Part shown: positions 20,287 to 29,835 of the stretch, in pieces
Position numbering within the stretch: position 1 is the first letter of the stretch
Layout: every line of letters starts with the position of its first letter
Assembly (NCBI GenBank): GCA_004835665.1
Contig: RBKR01000009.1
Location: 310,001-374,000, forward strand
DNA: 64,000 nucleotides
Source of the DNA: Phoma sp. XZ068
Taxonomy: Eukaryota; Ascomycota; Dothideomycetes; Pleosporales; Didymellaceae
Reading direction: 5' to 3'
Translations under genes and position numbers: made by a program
Notes under the pieces: generated by a model
Told to the model about the DNA's origin: nothing
What the model saw: the letters and a program-made list of their open reading frames with translations, nothing else
The model's database searches: none

Positions 20287-21519
20287 ATGAAGAAAGTAAC
20301 AAGAGATACGGTCATAGAACATGCGGCGCAGATCAAACAGCTCGTCCAGGATCCAAGCAGCTTCCTGACTGATATTCATATTCAGCAACAACAATACTAC
20401 AGTATTCAATGGCTCAGCCACTTCGAAGCATTACCCCAGATCCCTCTGCCACCTTATTGTGTACCATATCATACAATTGCGGAGAGCATCGGAGTCCCCG
20501 AAACAATCTTGCGTTCTGTGGCACGCATGGCAATGACCATGGGATTTCTTTGTGAAAGCCCAGACGGCAACCTCTCTCATAATACTCTGTCGGCATCCTT
20601 CGTCGAAGACAAACACCTAGAGGTACAATTAAAGCACATGTTCACCGCCACCATTCCTATTATGGCTGGACTTGTGAAAGCAACAGAGAAATGGGGTGAT
20701 ACCCGTGCGCCAAACGAAACTGCGTACAATATTGCGAACGACACGGATTTGCCTTTCTTTTCGCATCTGAAGGCGAGACCAGAACTCCAGAAGAACTTCG
20801 AAGATTATATGAAGAGTCGTGCCGTATCACACACGGGGTCAAATGCGGCATATCTGCTAGAGGGTTTTGACTGGAACGCCTTGGGAACGGCAAAAGTCGT
20901 AGATGTAAGCTCCATGATAAACTTTCATCCGACCTTGGTCCGTCGTCTAATTTAATCTTAGGTCGGCGGAAGCAGTGGTTCCACTGCCATCATGCTCGCA
21001 ACAGCCTACCCGGATCTGAGGTTCGTAATCCAGGACCTTCCCGGCCCGATTGCAAACGCGCGGAGCCACATCAGCGAGCTGCCAGAAGATATTCAATCGC
21101 GCGTCCAAGCTGTTGAGCACGATTTTTTTCAGCCACAACAGGATACAGGCGCGGATGTTTACCTCCTACGTACTATACTGCACGATTGGTCAGACGTCGA
21201 AGCAATTAAAATACTGAAGAGTCTCGTGAATGCCATGACAACGTCAAGCCGATTATTGATCATGGATATGGTACTTCCAAAGCCTGGTACTGGGTCAAGC
21301 ACACATGAAGCTGCTTTACGGCAAAAGGATCTAATGATGATCGGTACGTTCAATGCCAAGGAGCGTGAGGAGGAGGAGTGGAGTGATTTGTTGAAGAAAG
21401 CCGATCCAAGACTAGTCATTCGAGCCATCAAGCGGCCGCGTGGAAGTGAACTTTCCGTGATTGAGGTTCTTCTCGGAGATGGCGAGACGAATGGAATTAC
21501 TTTGAAAGGTAGCGACTAG
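20287..21519 (+). CDS. SAM-dependent O-methyltransferase (COMT type)
   Basis: A class I O-methyltransferase with an N-terminal winged-helix dimerisation domain, 391 residues. Two exons (20287-20904, 20962-21519) are joined by a 57-bp GTAAGC...TTAG intron that splits SAM-binding motif I; splicing gives VVDVGGSSGSTA (Gly208, 209, 212). Later motifs are FVIQDLPG (the acidic residue binding the SAM ribose) and LHDWSD, with His280 as the expected catalytic base. The end SRLLIMDMVLPKPG and ELSVIEVLL is typical. This group methylates phenolic hydroxyls of aromatic polyketides (AflP and relatives are known examples). It is head-to-head with the PKS across a promoter with regulator-like repeats and convergent with the reductase gene 274 bp downstream. 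Confidence 0.93.
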
Positions 21520-21793
21520 TGCGGTCGAGTGCATAGCTAGCACGGTTGGAGGAGCGTGCTCTCTGCACCAGGATGTTCCAGGCTCACGCTACGTTACTTT
21601 GGAATACAATCTTGGGATCTTTAGGCACCCCGAAATGTCATCTTTTTGTGTGGTGTATGATGAGAGCCGTTTCATGAGGTCCGATATGCACTAGCATGAA
21701 CGTGACCATGTCTTCTGGCGTTTCTTTCGTTACATCATTAATTACTACATCACTACATCCATGCGCCAGCACATCTTTGAAGAAGGTAAAAGT

Positions 21794-23172
21794 TCAATTA
21801 GAAAACATTAGTCTGTGATTGCAAACAGATACAGATTGCGCAATGTTGCAGCCGGGTAGAATGGAACCAGACACCTCCTTTAACGACTCTTCCAAAGGCC
21901 TCCAGCCAGGCTTGCCCATCCACTTCAGCAGATTCTCAGCCTTCTCCCGCCCAATAACGGTAGAGAGATCTTCTCCTTCATCTGGGTTTGGCTCTGGACG
22001 CTAGATCAGAATGCGTCTGCCCAAGGTTGGGCATGATAGAAGCATACCTGGAAAAGTGTGGTCAGGATGCATCTCACTCAGTCTATGGATAAAGTCTGTC
22101 CATGTCTTGCGGTGCCCGTATGCAAAGATGCGTTCCTCTCTTGTATATGGGCACACAAGGCTCGCAATGTGCAATAGTGCGACGTCGACTGCGTCGACAC
22201 ACCATTGGGGACCGAAGGATCTCCATGCATCGCCAGAGTTAGTGAACATTTGCTTGAACAGACCCATAGACGATGTGTAGCCTTGCTTTTCAGGATTCGT
22301 TCCGAGTCCGATGACGAAGTCCGGCAACACAGAATTCACTACGAAATGAGGCTTTTGCTCCTCCACATACCTCCAGAGCCTCTGCTCGCTGAGAACTTTG
22401 GATGCATAATAGTTCGCGAGTGCTCTTTTCATTGTGTATGGTGGTGGCGCCCAAGCTTCTTCTACAGCCCAATCCGCCCACATCTCTGGAGTTAGGTCAT
22501 ACACCTCGTTGATTCTATTCTGACTAATAGCAGCCGAGGAAGAGGTCAGCACAAACCGTTTGACCGAGTTCTCTCGTTCGGCTGCGACAAGGATGTTTTC
22601 GACAAACGCGACACTTGGTGTGATGATGTTGTGAGGATTCACTTCGACGCGAGTAACGCTTGCCACGTGGATCACCCCGCTGCAGCCTGCACTTTTGTCA
22701 ACACTCCGAGCACTCAAAAGCTTGGTAACACGATTAGTCCAGCTCCATGACTTGGTCATTGCGACGCTCAACTGAATTACATTCTGAAACATACCTTGGA
22801 TGGCGATCTTAAAGCATTCGTTTTTGCTCATATCTTCCACTTGAACCATTTCGAATTTTCCCCTCCCATAACGCTTCTCAAAGTGGCTAGGCAACTGATG
22901 CGACACGCTAGAGTCAATCACAAAGCTAGGATACTCGAGTGTGCTAGCTCACCCACGAAGCCTTGTCATTCTGTGAGTCTCGCACAGTGCCACGCACACC
23001 TGCACCGCAATCGTCAGTGAAAGCCATTGGCGCGCATCGGTCGCGATGAAAACCACATACGAAACCCGTGTTGAAGCAGTTGATCCGTTATAGTCCCCGC
23101 AAGAAAACCAGTGACGCCAGTAACAAGGATCAACGACCCTTGCGGCAGGAGCGAATCTTGCGGAAAACCCAT
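21794..23172 (-). CDS. Dihydroflavonol-reductase-like NAD(P)H oxidoreductase (extended SDR)
   Basis: An extended SDR of the DFR/3-beta-HSD-like group, 365 residues in five exons: 23172-23061, 22999-22953, 22894-22795, 22686-22048, 21993-21794. The introns are 61, 58, 108 and 54 bp; donors are GTATGT, GTGAGC, GTATGT and GTATGC. Splicing restores conserved text at each joint: HGFRVRGTVRD, KASWLPSHFEKRYG, KIAIQGCSGVIHVAS and HTFPEPNPDEGEDL. The nucleotide-binding VTGVTGFLA lies at 17-25. The catalytic region has TSSSAA (~135) and Tyr179-X3-Lys183 in YYASK. The last exon contains GREKAENLLKWMGKPGWRP. Its architecture is like the ketoreductase CTB6 of cercosporin biosynthesis (family-level analogy only). 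It likely reduces a ketone of the aromatic scaffold. It is divergent from the first NmrA-like gene. The stop at 21796-21794 is the weakest part of the model. Confidence 0.85.
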
Positions 23173-23581
23173 GTTTCGTTGCGGGATGGATCCGGGCAAC
23201 TATGAGAAACTGTGCTGGCAACTGAAGGTAGCCGCACGACTCGTAAGAGCCTTGATATGCAGATAAGTGTGACTTGTAATGACCGTGCATTCAACCATCT
23301 TAGACGGCCATTCCGGAGTGATGTTTCGTCTGCTCTTGCTTTACGGTGCTCGTGTTCCCGGCCATTTGCCGACGTCGTTACCATTATATTACCGAGACTA
23401 CTATTACATTTCCGAAAGGATCGCGCATGGCCACTATCTACGCCTTACGTAACAGGCGTGGTGCGCACTCCGAGGTCGAGCTTCACCTACTCATAAAGGC
23501 AGCAGCAGGTCTGAGCTTTCAGTACTGGTATTACCCAGTTTTGACACCATCAAACACACGCCAATAACGTCAAACGTCACC
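23173..23581. promoter_or_regulatory. Bidirectional promoter of DFR-like and first NmrA-like genes
   Basis: A 409-bp divergent region with four CCGA cores at 23369, 23392, 23412 and 23470, about 110-213 bp before the NmrA-like ATG and 197-300 bp before the DFR-like ATG. The same core forms the array in the PKS promoter. Binding is inference. Confidence 0.5.
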
Positions 23582-24514
23582 ATGGCTTCCGTGATCATTT
23601 TTGGCCCGACTGGGCAAGTTGGATCTGTTGCCGCACGTACGGCTGCAGAGCTTGGAGCCAACGTGTGGCTAGCAATGCGAGACATAACGAAAAAGATTCC
23701 TGGTCTTCCAGAGGAGTCAGAATCTGCGGGCAGCTTTCATCGGATCCAAGCTGATCTGCAGAAGCCAGAGACTGTGACCCAAGCAATCAAGACCTCTGGC
23801 GCCAAACGCGCATTCATCTACCTCGTCCACCATGCATCTGATCACCTTCACGGCGCCATCACGGCAATGAAGACTGCAGGCGTTGAGTTCGTGGTCTTTC
23901 TCAGCAGCTTCACTGTTCTCACAAACCAAGGCCTGCGCGATATTTCTTCGTCGGATCTAATTCCGCATGTCCACGCGCAAGTCGAAGCAAATCTCGACGA
24001 CATATTTGGCTCCGACAATTATGTCGCCATACGTTCCGGATGCTTCATCACGAATCTTCTGTCGGAAAAAGTTGGCATAGCTGCAAAAGAAGTGAAGTTA
24101 TACGGCGCCGAGTTCGAACAAGACAATATCTTGCCGAGCGATGTTGGCAGGGTCATTGGCAACCTCGTTGTTTCTGGTCCACGTAATGCCCAGAACAAAG
24201 TTTATGTTTATGGTCCCGAAATCCTGTCTATATACGATAGCATTGTCAAAATCGGAAAGATTCTTCAGAAAGATTTGACGATAACGACTCTGGGACCTCA
24301 GGAAGGGTATGAAAACTACTTGAAGCTGGGGATGCCTCCATCGTTCGCAGACTATATGGTTGAAACATTGAGTACCAAAGGGCCCGATAAGGGTAATGGT
24401 GAACGGTTTCCCAACTATGAGGAAGGTGTGAGCAACGTACTACTCTACACTGGTCAGCCAGCAACCCGGTTCGAGAATTGGGTGGAAGAAAACAAAGCAA
24501 TCTTTGATGCATAG
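23582..24514 (+). CDS. NmrA-like / isoflavone-reductase-like NAD(P)-binding protein (1)
   Basis: A 310-residue single-exon atypical SDR. The N-terminal Rossmann motif is GPTGQVG (Gly8, 11, 14), followed by AMRDITKKIP as the NADP-phosphate contact region and VVFLSSFTV in the central strand. The C-terminal half has VYVYGPEILSI and ends with GQPATRFENWVEENKAIF, typical of fungal NmrA-family enzymes with a variable substrate lid. There is no canonical Tyr-X3-Lys, as usual for the group. Members act as reductases or redox sensors; in a PKS cluster, reduction of an enone or quinone is the likelier role (inference). It is divergent from the DFR-like gene and convergent with the FAD monooxygenase. 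Confidence 0.85.
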   Translation: MASVIIFGPTGQVGSVAARTAAELGANVWLAMRDITKKIPGLPEESESAGSFHRIQADLQKPETVTQAIKTSGAKRAFIYLVHHASDHLHGAITAMKTAGVEFVVFLSSFTVLTNQGLRDISSSDLIPHVHAQVEANLDDIFGSDNYVAIRSGCFITNLLSEKVGIAAKEVKLYGAEFEQDNILPSDVGRVIGNLVVSGPRNAQNKVYVYGPEILSIYDSIVKIGKILQKDLTITTLGPQEGYENYLKLGMPPSFADYMVETLSTKGPDKGNGERFPNYEEGVSNVLLYTGQPATRFENWVEENKAIFDA

Positions 24515-24966
24515 TAATGTCGTGGCAGTCATACTGCACAAAGTGTGTCCAGGTTAATGATAGCTCCTGAAGGCAAAAACACACAGATTCTTCCCAATGT
24601 CTATCGTTTCCAAGCTCTCTCGATGACGTCTTGTGACAGAATCTAAAAGATCTAGTCACAATTCACGAAGGTTCCCAGAATATCTATCGTTAACCAATGT
24701 ACACTTAGACGTTTGCCATGGTCTGGGACAAGTGATAACCTACTAGGTAACAACAGTCCCGACTGAGAATTCCACACAATTTGAATGACTAGCGTCCACT
24801 GTAACTGAACAAAGTAAAGCTGCGGAGTAATTTCGAACGCATCGTGCAACATTCATGAACTATGAACCGCAAGCTATATCGGATTCGCTACGATGACATG
24901 CTCTATATAAAAGCTACCTTGATATTCTCATGTTTCAACGATTTCACCTACGATTCAAGTCAGGTA
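24515..24966. other. Convergent 3' intergenic region
   Basis: About 450 bp between the 3' ends of the first NmrA-like gene and the FAD monooxygenase. It is AT-rich with no recognised feature beyond presumed terminators. Confidence 0.4.
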
Positions 24967-26347
24967 TCAAGGTCCAAAACCATATCCTTCTGGCATGTTC
25001 GTGTTTATAAACATTTTCCCATTTGCCAGGCAAGCAAAACATTCATCAAACCGTCTTTCCGCATAAGCCTGCGGATCATGCTCGATCTGCCACTGAGCTG
25101 GCTCATTTCGAATCAATTCGGGATTTTGTTTTACCTTCTCGAAGTCAACCTGACGGTGCTTCTTCGTGCGTTCCATTCCAGTAGATTCGATTGCTGCTAC
25201 TCGATCGATGCGTAACCAGTTATGCACTTTGGCGCCCGCTGGTAGCGCGCTAATGCCGTACTTATCTACTGCCAAACGCAAGCAGCGTGCCAGGGATACA
25301 CCGTCCTCGATAGCTTGAGTACCACCATTTACAGTCGTTGGTAAGTAGGGGTGCGCAGCATCTCCAATCTGCATCAGTCTTCCTTTTGGTGAGCCCCAAT
25401 CTCGTTGCAGCTCCCGCCGCATGAGCCTCCAGTCGACGATGTGGTTTTGTGGAGTTGCCGCAATTACAGCACGAAGATCGGCGCCCCATTGTCCTTCTGA
25501 ATCGAGTTGTTTGAGAGCATACTCTGGAGATAATGTCGCAGCCCATGATTCACAGGAAGTTTCTGGGTTTTCATTGTGTTGCCAGACCCATGATGCGGTA
25601 CCTTGACCAAAGAGAATAATTCCAAAACTACCCGGTGCAAGAAAGAACCCCATTTTGTCTGCATTCTCAGTCGGCGTCCAATTTGCTCGTAGAGATGAAT
25701 CAGACAGCGCATGTTCAATTGGAAACGCAGCTCGGAACATTGCAAGACCACTTGGGAAAATTCTGGGCTCTTGTCCGGAGACGAGTGTCCAGCTCTTGGA
25801 ATGAATGCCGTCCGCTGCGATGACCATGTCCGCGCTTAATGTCTCCCCGTTTGCAAGCTCTACTCCGCCTGTGGTCTCTGTCTCCCAGTAACGTATTACT
25901 TTGGCCTCGCAACGAACTACAACATTCTGGGCCTCTAGCGCCTCCATCAAGGCCTGGTGTAAAGCTGGTCTGGATATTAAGCGTCCAAAATTAGGATGCG
26001 TTGGCATTGGACCCGCAACGAGGTCCCCATTTTGTTTGTGATAATAGATATCCGGATTGTAAGCAACTCTGTCGAGGGCAGTCGCTACAGATGGCCATCT
26101 GCGAAGTGCATTGATGGCTGTGGGGCCGATAGTGATGAAATCGCCTAATGATTATGGTGGTAATTAGTATTACTGAAGTACCGTGGAGCCATTCTGTCTT
26201 GGGCGTCTTACCAGCTGATTGGACTGCGGTTCTGGATTCCAAAACCACCGTGTTGAATCCATTTCGAACACACTCGAGAGTACAAAAGAGACCGGCAAGA
26301 CCTCCGCCAATAACAAGTACATTTGGACTTGCATCACCCTGATTCAT
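24967..26347 (-). CDS. FAD-dependent aromatic monooxygenase (salicylate-hydroxylase-like)
   Basis: A group A flavoprotein monooxygenase, 437 residues, two exons (26347-26212, 26144-24967). The 67-bp intron (GTAAGA...CATTAG) is supported by restoration of AGDFITIGPTAINALRRW. Motifs in order: GGGLAG at 14-19 for the FAD ADP moiety; the DG motif in VIAADGIHSKSW; and the GD motif in LMQIGDAAHPYLP, followed by GGTQAIEDGVSLARCL. Enzymes of this family hydroxylate phenols, sometimes with decarboxylation or dearomatisation, which fits tailoring of the PKS product. A TATAAAA (minus strand, 26379-26385) lies about 32 bp before the ATG. It is divergent from the second NmrA-like gene. Confidence 0.9.
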
Positions 26348-27243
26348 ACTGGAAGGTTCGACGCGATAGTGTGCACGGTTTTATAGCCTTAGAAGGACCA
26401 CAGTATTCTTGAGTTCATCGGCTTCCTGTGCATTCTTGAACTCGTGAATTCTTCTGGACTCGAGCATGCCCAGCGGTGTTTGGAACGTTGCCGCAAGGCT
26501 GCAGGGGTTCCCAACTATCAAGTTGCGAGTTCCCGCACAACACCGAGACCCCCTCTTGGTCACCATGATTCCCTTTTGGACACCGAAGTTCCCTTTCGAA
26601 ACCCAAGTCGGCATTATTATGAACCGAAGCCACAGTCGGTCAAACATAACGGTAGGCAGATGGCGACGCATTCTATGCTTGCAGAAGATCCACAATATCG
26701 TTATTAATATAGTCTGATTTTGACCCTCGTTTACGAAACGTAACTTTGAAGGGTGGCTTAGACAAATGGTATCAAACAAACGTGGTTTACGAAGGAGTTT
26801 TATGGCGGGCAGCAGCCGTTCCGAGGTGTGAACCATTAAGACATCTGTGCATGACATCCGAATATACACTAGTAAGGCTCAGGTACGTCAGATAACATGT
26901 AATGTTCGACAAGCGCAATGCATTGGCGGCCTTAGGCATCACAACTTTAAGGGGAATGCTATCGGGGATATTGGGCTCCGGCAAACACGGGTTTGAGTAT
27001 CTTATGCATTTTAGCAGATTTTGGCTCAATACATTGCATACAATATGATGAAGCAATTATCTGAGGTCCCGAATTGCGATGGGAAGTGTCCTCATAACAC
27101 ACAAAAGCCAAGGACTTTGGCCCATCCTCGGCTGCGGTTCATCTCAGTCTCATCTTATCAAAGGCCTCTCTTCATATCCTTCCACATTTCTCAATCTTAC
27201 AAAGATACTGCCAAAAAGAATACATACCGAGATTGACCAGGCC
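26348..27243. promoter_or_regulatory. Bidirectional promoter of FAD monooxygenase and second NmrA-like gene
   Basis: An 896-bp divergent region. Five CCGA/TCGG cores lie within 96 bp: CCGA at 26544 and 26583, TCGG at 26608, CCGA at 26624 and TCGG at 26636. The last two form an everted CCGA-N8-TCGG. They are about 200-290 bp before the monooxygenase ATG, the same distance as in the other two divergent promoters. No gene is evident in the remainder. Confidence 0.5.
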
Positions 27244-28188
27244 ATGCTTATTCTCATTCCTGGTGCCACAGGTAGACTGGGCGTCTGTCTTGTCCGCTCG
27301 GCTATTCGACGTGGGCACCGCGTGCGGGCGCTGGGTCGTCGTGCTTTGAAGATGTCCCCAAATCTTCGCGACAAACTGGAGAGCTTCGTCGAGATCACAG
27401 ATTTTGCCGACAGTGCCGGCTTTGAAAAGGCCTGTGCAGGTGTAGATGCCATCATTGTTGCTTGGAACGAAGAACCCCGTCTTGTGCTAGAAGCGCAGCT
27501 CATGCTTCTGCGAGCTGCGGAGCGCACTGGAATTAAGAGATTCCACGCCGCGAGTTGGAATACTGACTGGGAAAACATGCCTCTTGGGGTTATTGAGAGC
27601 TACGATGCGATGATTTGCTTCGCGCGGCAAGCCTTACTCACCAGTCCAATAAAGCCTCTCTACACCTTTTGTGGCGTCCTAGCTATGACGCTATTTGGTT
27701 TTCCTGGCGCTGGATCACTCGAAGGCAACACCAGCTTATGGATAAGGAACGACGGCGGAAAAAGATCGATCAATGTGATTGGAGCTGGTGCAACACCAAC
27801 ACCCTTCAGCGCGGAAGATGATGTGGCCGATTTCAGTGTTGCCCTCACAACAAGTGACAAAGCTGAAAAAGGTGGCTACTTCCGGTTCTGCTCTGATGTG
27901 TTTTCACTTTTAGACTTAAAGGCTACATATGAGGATGTGCGAGGGGAAGAATGCTCCATCAATCAAGTTATGGATGTGAGCACTTGCAAGCAAATGGTCA
28001 AGCAAGCAAGAGATGACGCAATCAAGAATGGTGAGCTGCATAAGCAGTTTAAAAACATTGTTGGACTGGTATACGCGGTATTTCTCGACGAAGGGGCATA
28101 CAACATCCAGCCTGTCGATGTAGACAGGTTTCCGGGCGTGCCTCGAACTTCGTTAAAAACGTATATACAGACGAACGAATGGATATGA
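27244..28188 (+). CDS. NmrA-like / isoflavone-reductase-like NAD(P)-binding protein (2)
   Basis: A 314-residue single-exon atypical SDR. The start is placed at the ATG of MLILIPGATGRLG because the Rossmann motif (Gly7, 10, 13) should begin within a few residues. An in-frame ATG at 27079 would add 55 residues of non-conserved sequence and is less likely. Further landmarks are ALGRRALKMSP after strand two, GVDAIIVAWNEEPRLV, KRFHAASWNTDW in the central strand, and a C-terminal DVDRFPGVPRTSLKTY. This is the isoflavone-reductase-like branch and differs clearly from the first NmrA-like protein. It is probably a reductase for a cluster intermediate (inference from context). Confidence 0.83.
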   Translation: MLILIPGATGRLGVCLVRSAIRRGHRVRALGRRALKMSPNLRDKLESFVEITDFADSAGFEKACAGVDAIIVAWNEEPRLVLEAQLMLLRAAERTGIKRFHAASWNTDWENMPLGVIESYDAMICFARQALLTSPIKPLYTFCGVLAMTLFGFPGAGSLEGNTSLWIRNDGGKRSINVIGAGATPTPFSAEDDVADFSVALTTSDKAEKGGYFRFCSDVFSLLDLKATYEDVRGEECSINQVMDVSTCKQMVKQARDDAIKNGELHKQFKNIVGLVYAVFLDEGAYNIQPVDVDRFPGVPRTSLKTYIQTNEWI

Positions 28189-29835
28189 AAGGGATGGTTA
28201 TGAAACTAGTAGCAACAGCCATTATGTACCTAGGTATCAATAAAATGTTACACGTAACAAGCACCTAGGTACGTCAAAAACGAAGTGTCTGGCAACATGA
28301 CTCGATCTGCGCAGTGCGATCAGCGGTCGCGCATCCCACGCAGGAATGTTGGCTGATCGAATCAATTGAGTCTCTCACAAGAATCATGACGTCTACCATT
28401 TATTGTTAGCACCAGTCAACACCCATGCAAGCCCGCCCTTGGGAACCACCAATCTTCCCCCCCTGTCAGTACTAAACTATACCTGGGTTTAACGATCGAT
28501 TGATTAACGCCGCTGAGCACATTGCCTCGATTCAGCTTTGGGGTAGTCGAGCGTTACTGATTTCGGCCCGTACCGCTGCCACCCCCCGGCCCGCACAAGT
28601 TTTGAAATTGGCGAGTGATCGATTGTGCAATACCAAGCCTCAAGTCGCCAAAAGCTTGACTTCTCCATTCTTATGATTTCAGAGCCGTAGCAACGATCTG
28701 CAAAAGATGCCCTAACTAGGTAATCTGTATCATACCTAGGTAGACATGTCTTCATCGCTTCAGTTGCACCATCTGAACGCGACCGTGGCGGTACGAAGCA
28801 TTGAAGAAGATCCTCTTCGTATCAGTAGTATTTAACCGCAGCCTCATTAGCCGTCAACTCGGGGGAATAGAACAGGCAGCTTGCACGATACGTTACGGCT
28901 TCTCGCACTAGTAATCAGCCACAAACGAAGCCACGCGTTGCCTTGTCCGATTCAGCGAATAGGGAATCCACAGCAGCTATTGATGAATGCTGCTTTGCTT
29001 TGTTCCTGCTGACTGCAAGGATTGCCATATGCAAGTATATCTCAGAAGAGCAATACGGTCCCACAGTTCCTTCGCAATATCTACATTCAGCAATTGAGCA
29101 ACCTCTCCAGCGATCGCGTCTTATCTCTCAAATGTGCTTGGATGTGGTAAGCGTCAGGCAGCATCGTAGCACTCGCGTAAATGCTCCCGAAGTCGTAAAT
29201 CTCAGGAGATGGCTTTTGGAGGCCACGGGCGATGCGCCATGCTAACCGTTTCGACACGACACACAACCTGAAAGTCTCAGTGATGTACCACAGTACGGTA
29301 TAGAATATCATCTAAGTCAAGCTTAGTCGATCAGGGGCAATCCAGTTTGCTGACGTTCGCTTGTCACCTCGACTGAGTCAAACCAATGGTCAGCTACGGC
29401 AAGCGTACAAAGATGTTTCTACCTACTTGCACAGTCTTTTGTGAGTTGAATGATACCTGATATGTCTCCCTGTTCTTACTCTATATAGGTAGGTAACTAT
29501 GACCTAGAAATTTCGTTTAGCACCTAAATTTCGCTTATGCTTGTAGACTTGACGGTTGCAGCTGCCTCTCTGGTTTTCATTCGGACAATTAAGCATCCCT
29601 GCCAAAACTAACTTCTACAGGTATAAACGATCTTCGACTTAGATGGACTTCTTCAGTAATGACCCGCCCAGGAGTCTTCCATATTGCTTTCAACTGGGGA
29701 CATATGGTTTGTTTTAGCTTCAACTGTATCTGAATACCTGGGCATATTTCTTTTAAGCTTCAAGGCCTCTTCTTGTCACGCGTATGCAAGATCAGCTGCC
29801 CAGATACCCGGTTTATACCAGTCAACGCTTCCGCC
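28189..29835. other. Intergenic region, 1.65 kb
   Basis: Only short non-credible ORFs. CCTAGGTA-type palindromes occur at about 28229, 28264 and 28735. The last few hundred bases are the presumed promoter of the AflR-like gene. Possibly the remains of a lost gene, but no protein similarity could be read. Confidence 0.4.

Noticed and set aside
27079..27243. Earlier in-frame ATG for the second NmrA-like gene
   Set aside because: It would place 55 non-conserved residues before the Rossmann motif, which normally starts at the N terminus.
28226..28275. CCTAGGTA palindromes as MITE termini
   Set aside because: The same short palindrome is scattered through other intergenic regions of the window (e.g. 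near 2755, 34150, 40050) without paired inverted repeats or target-site duplications.
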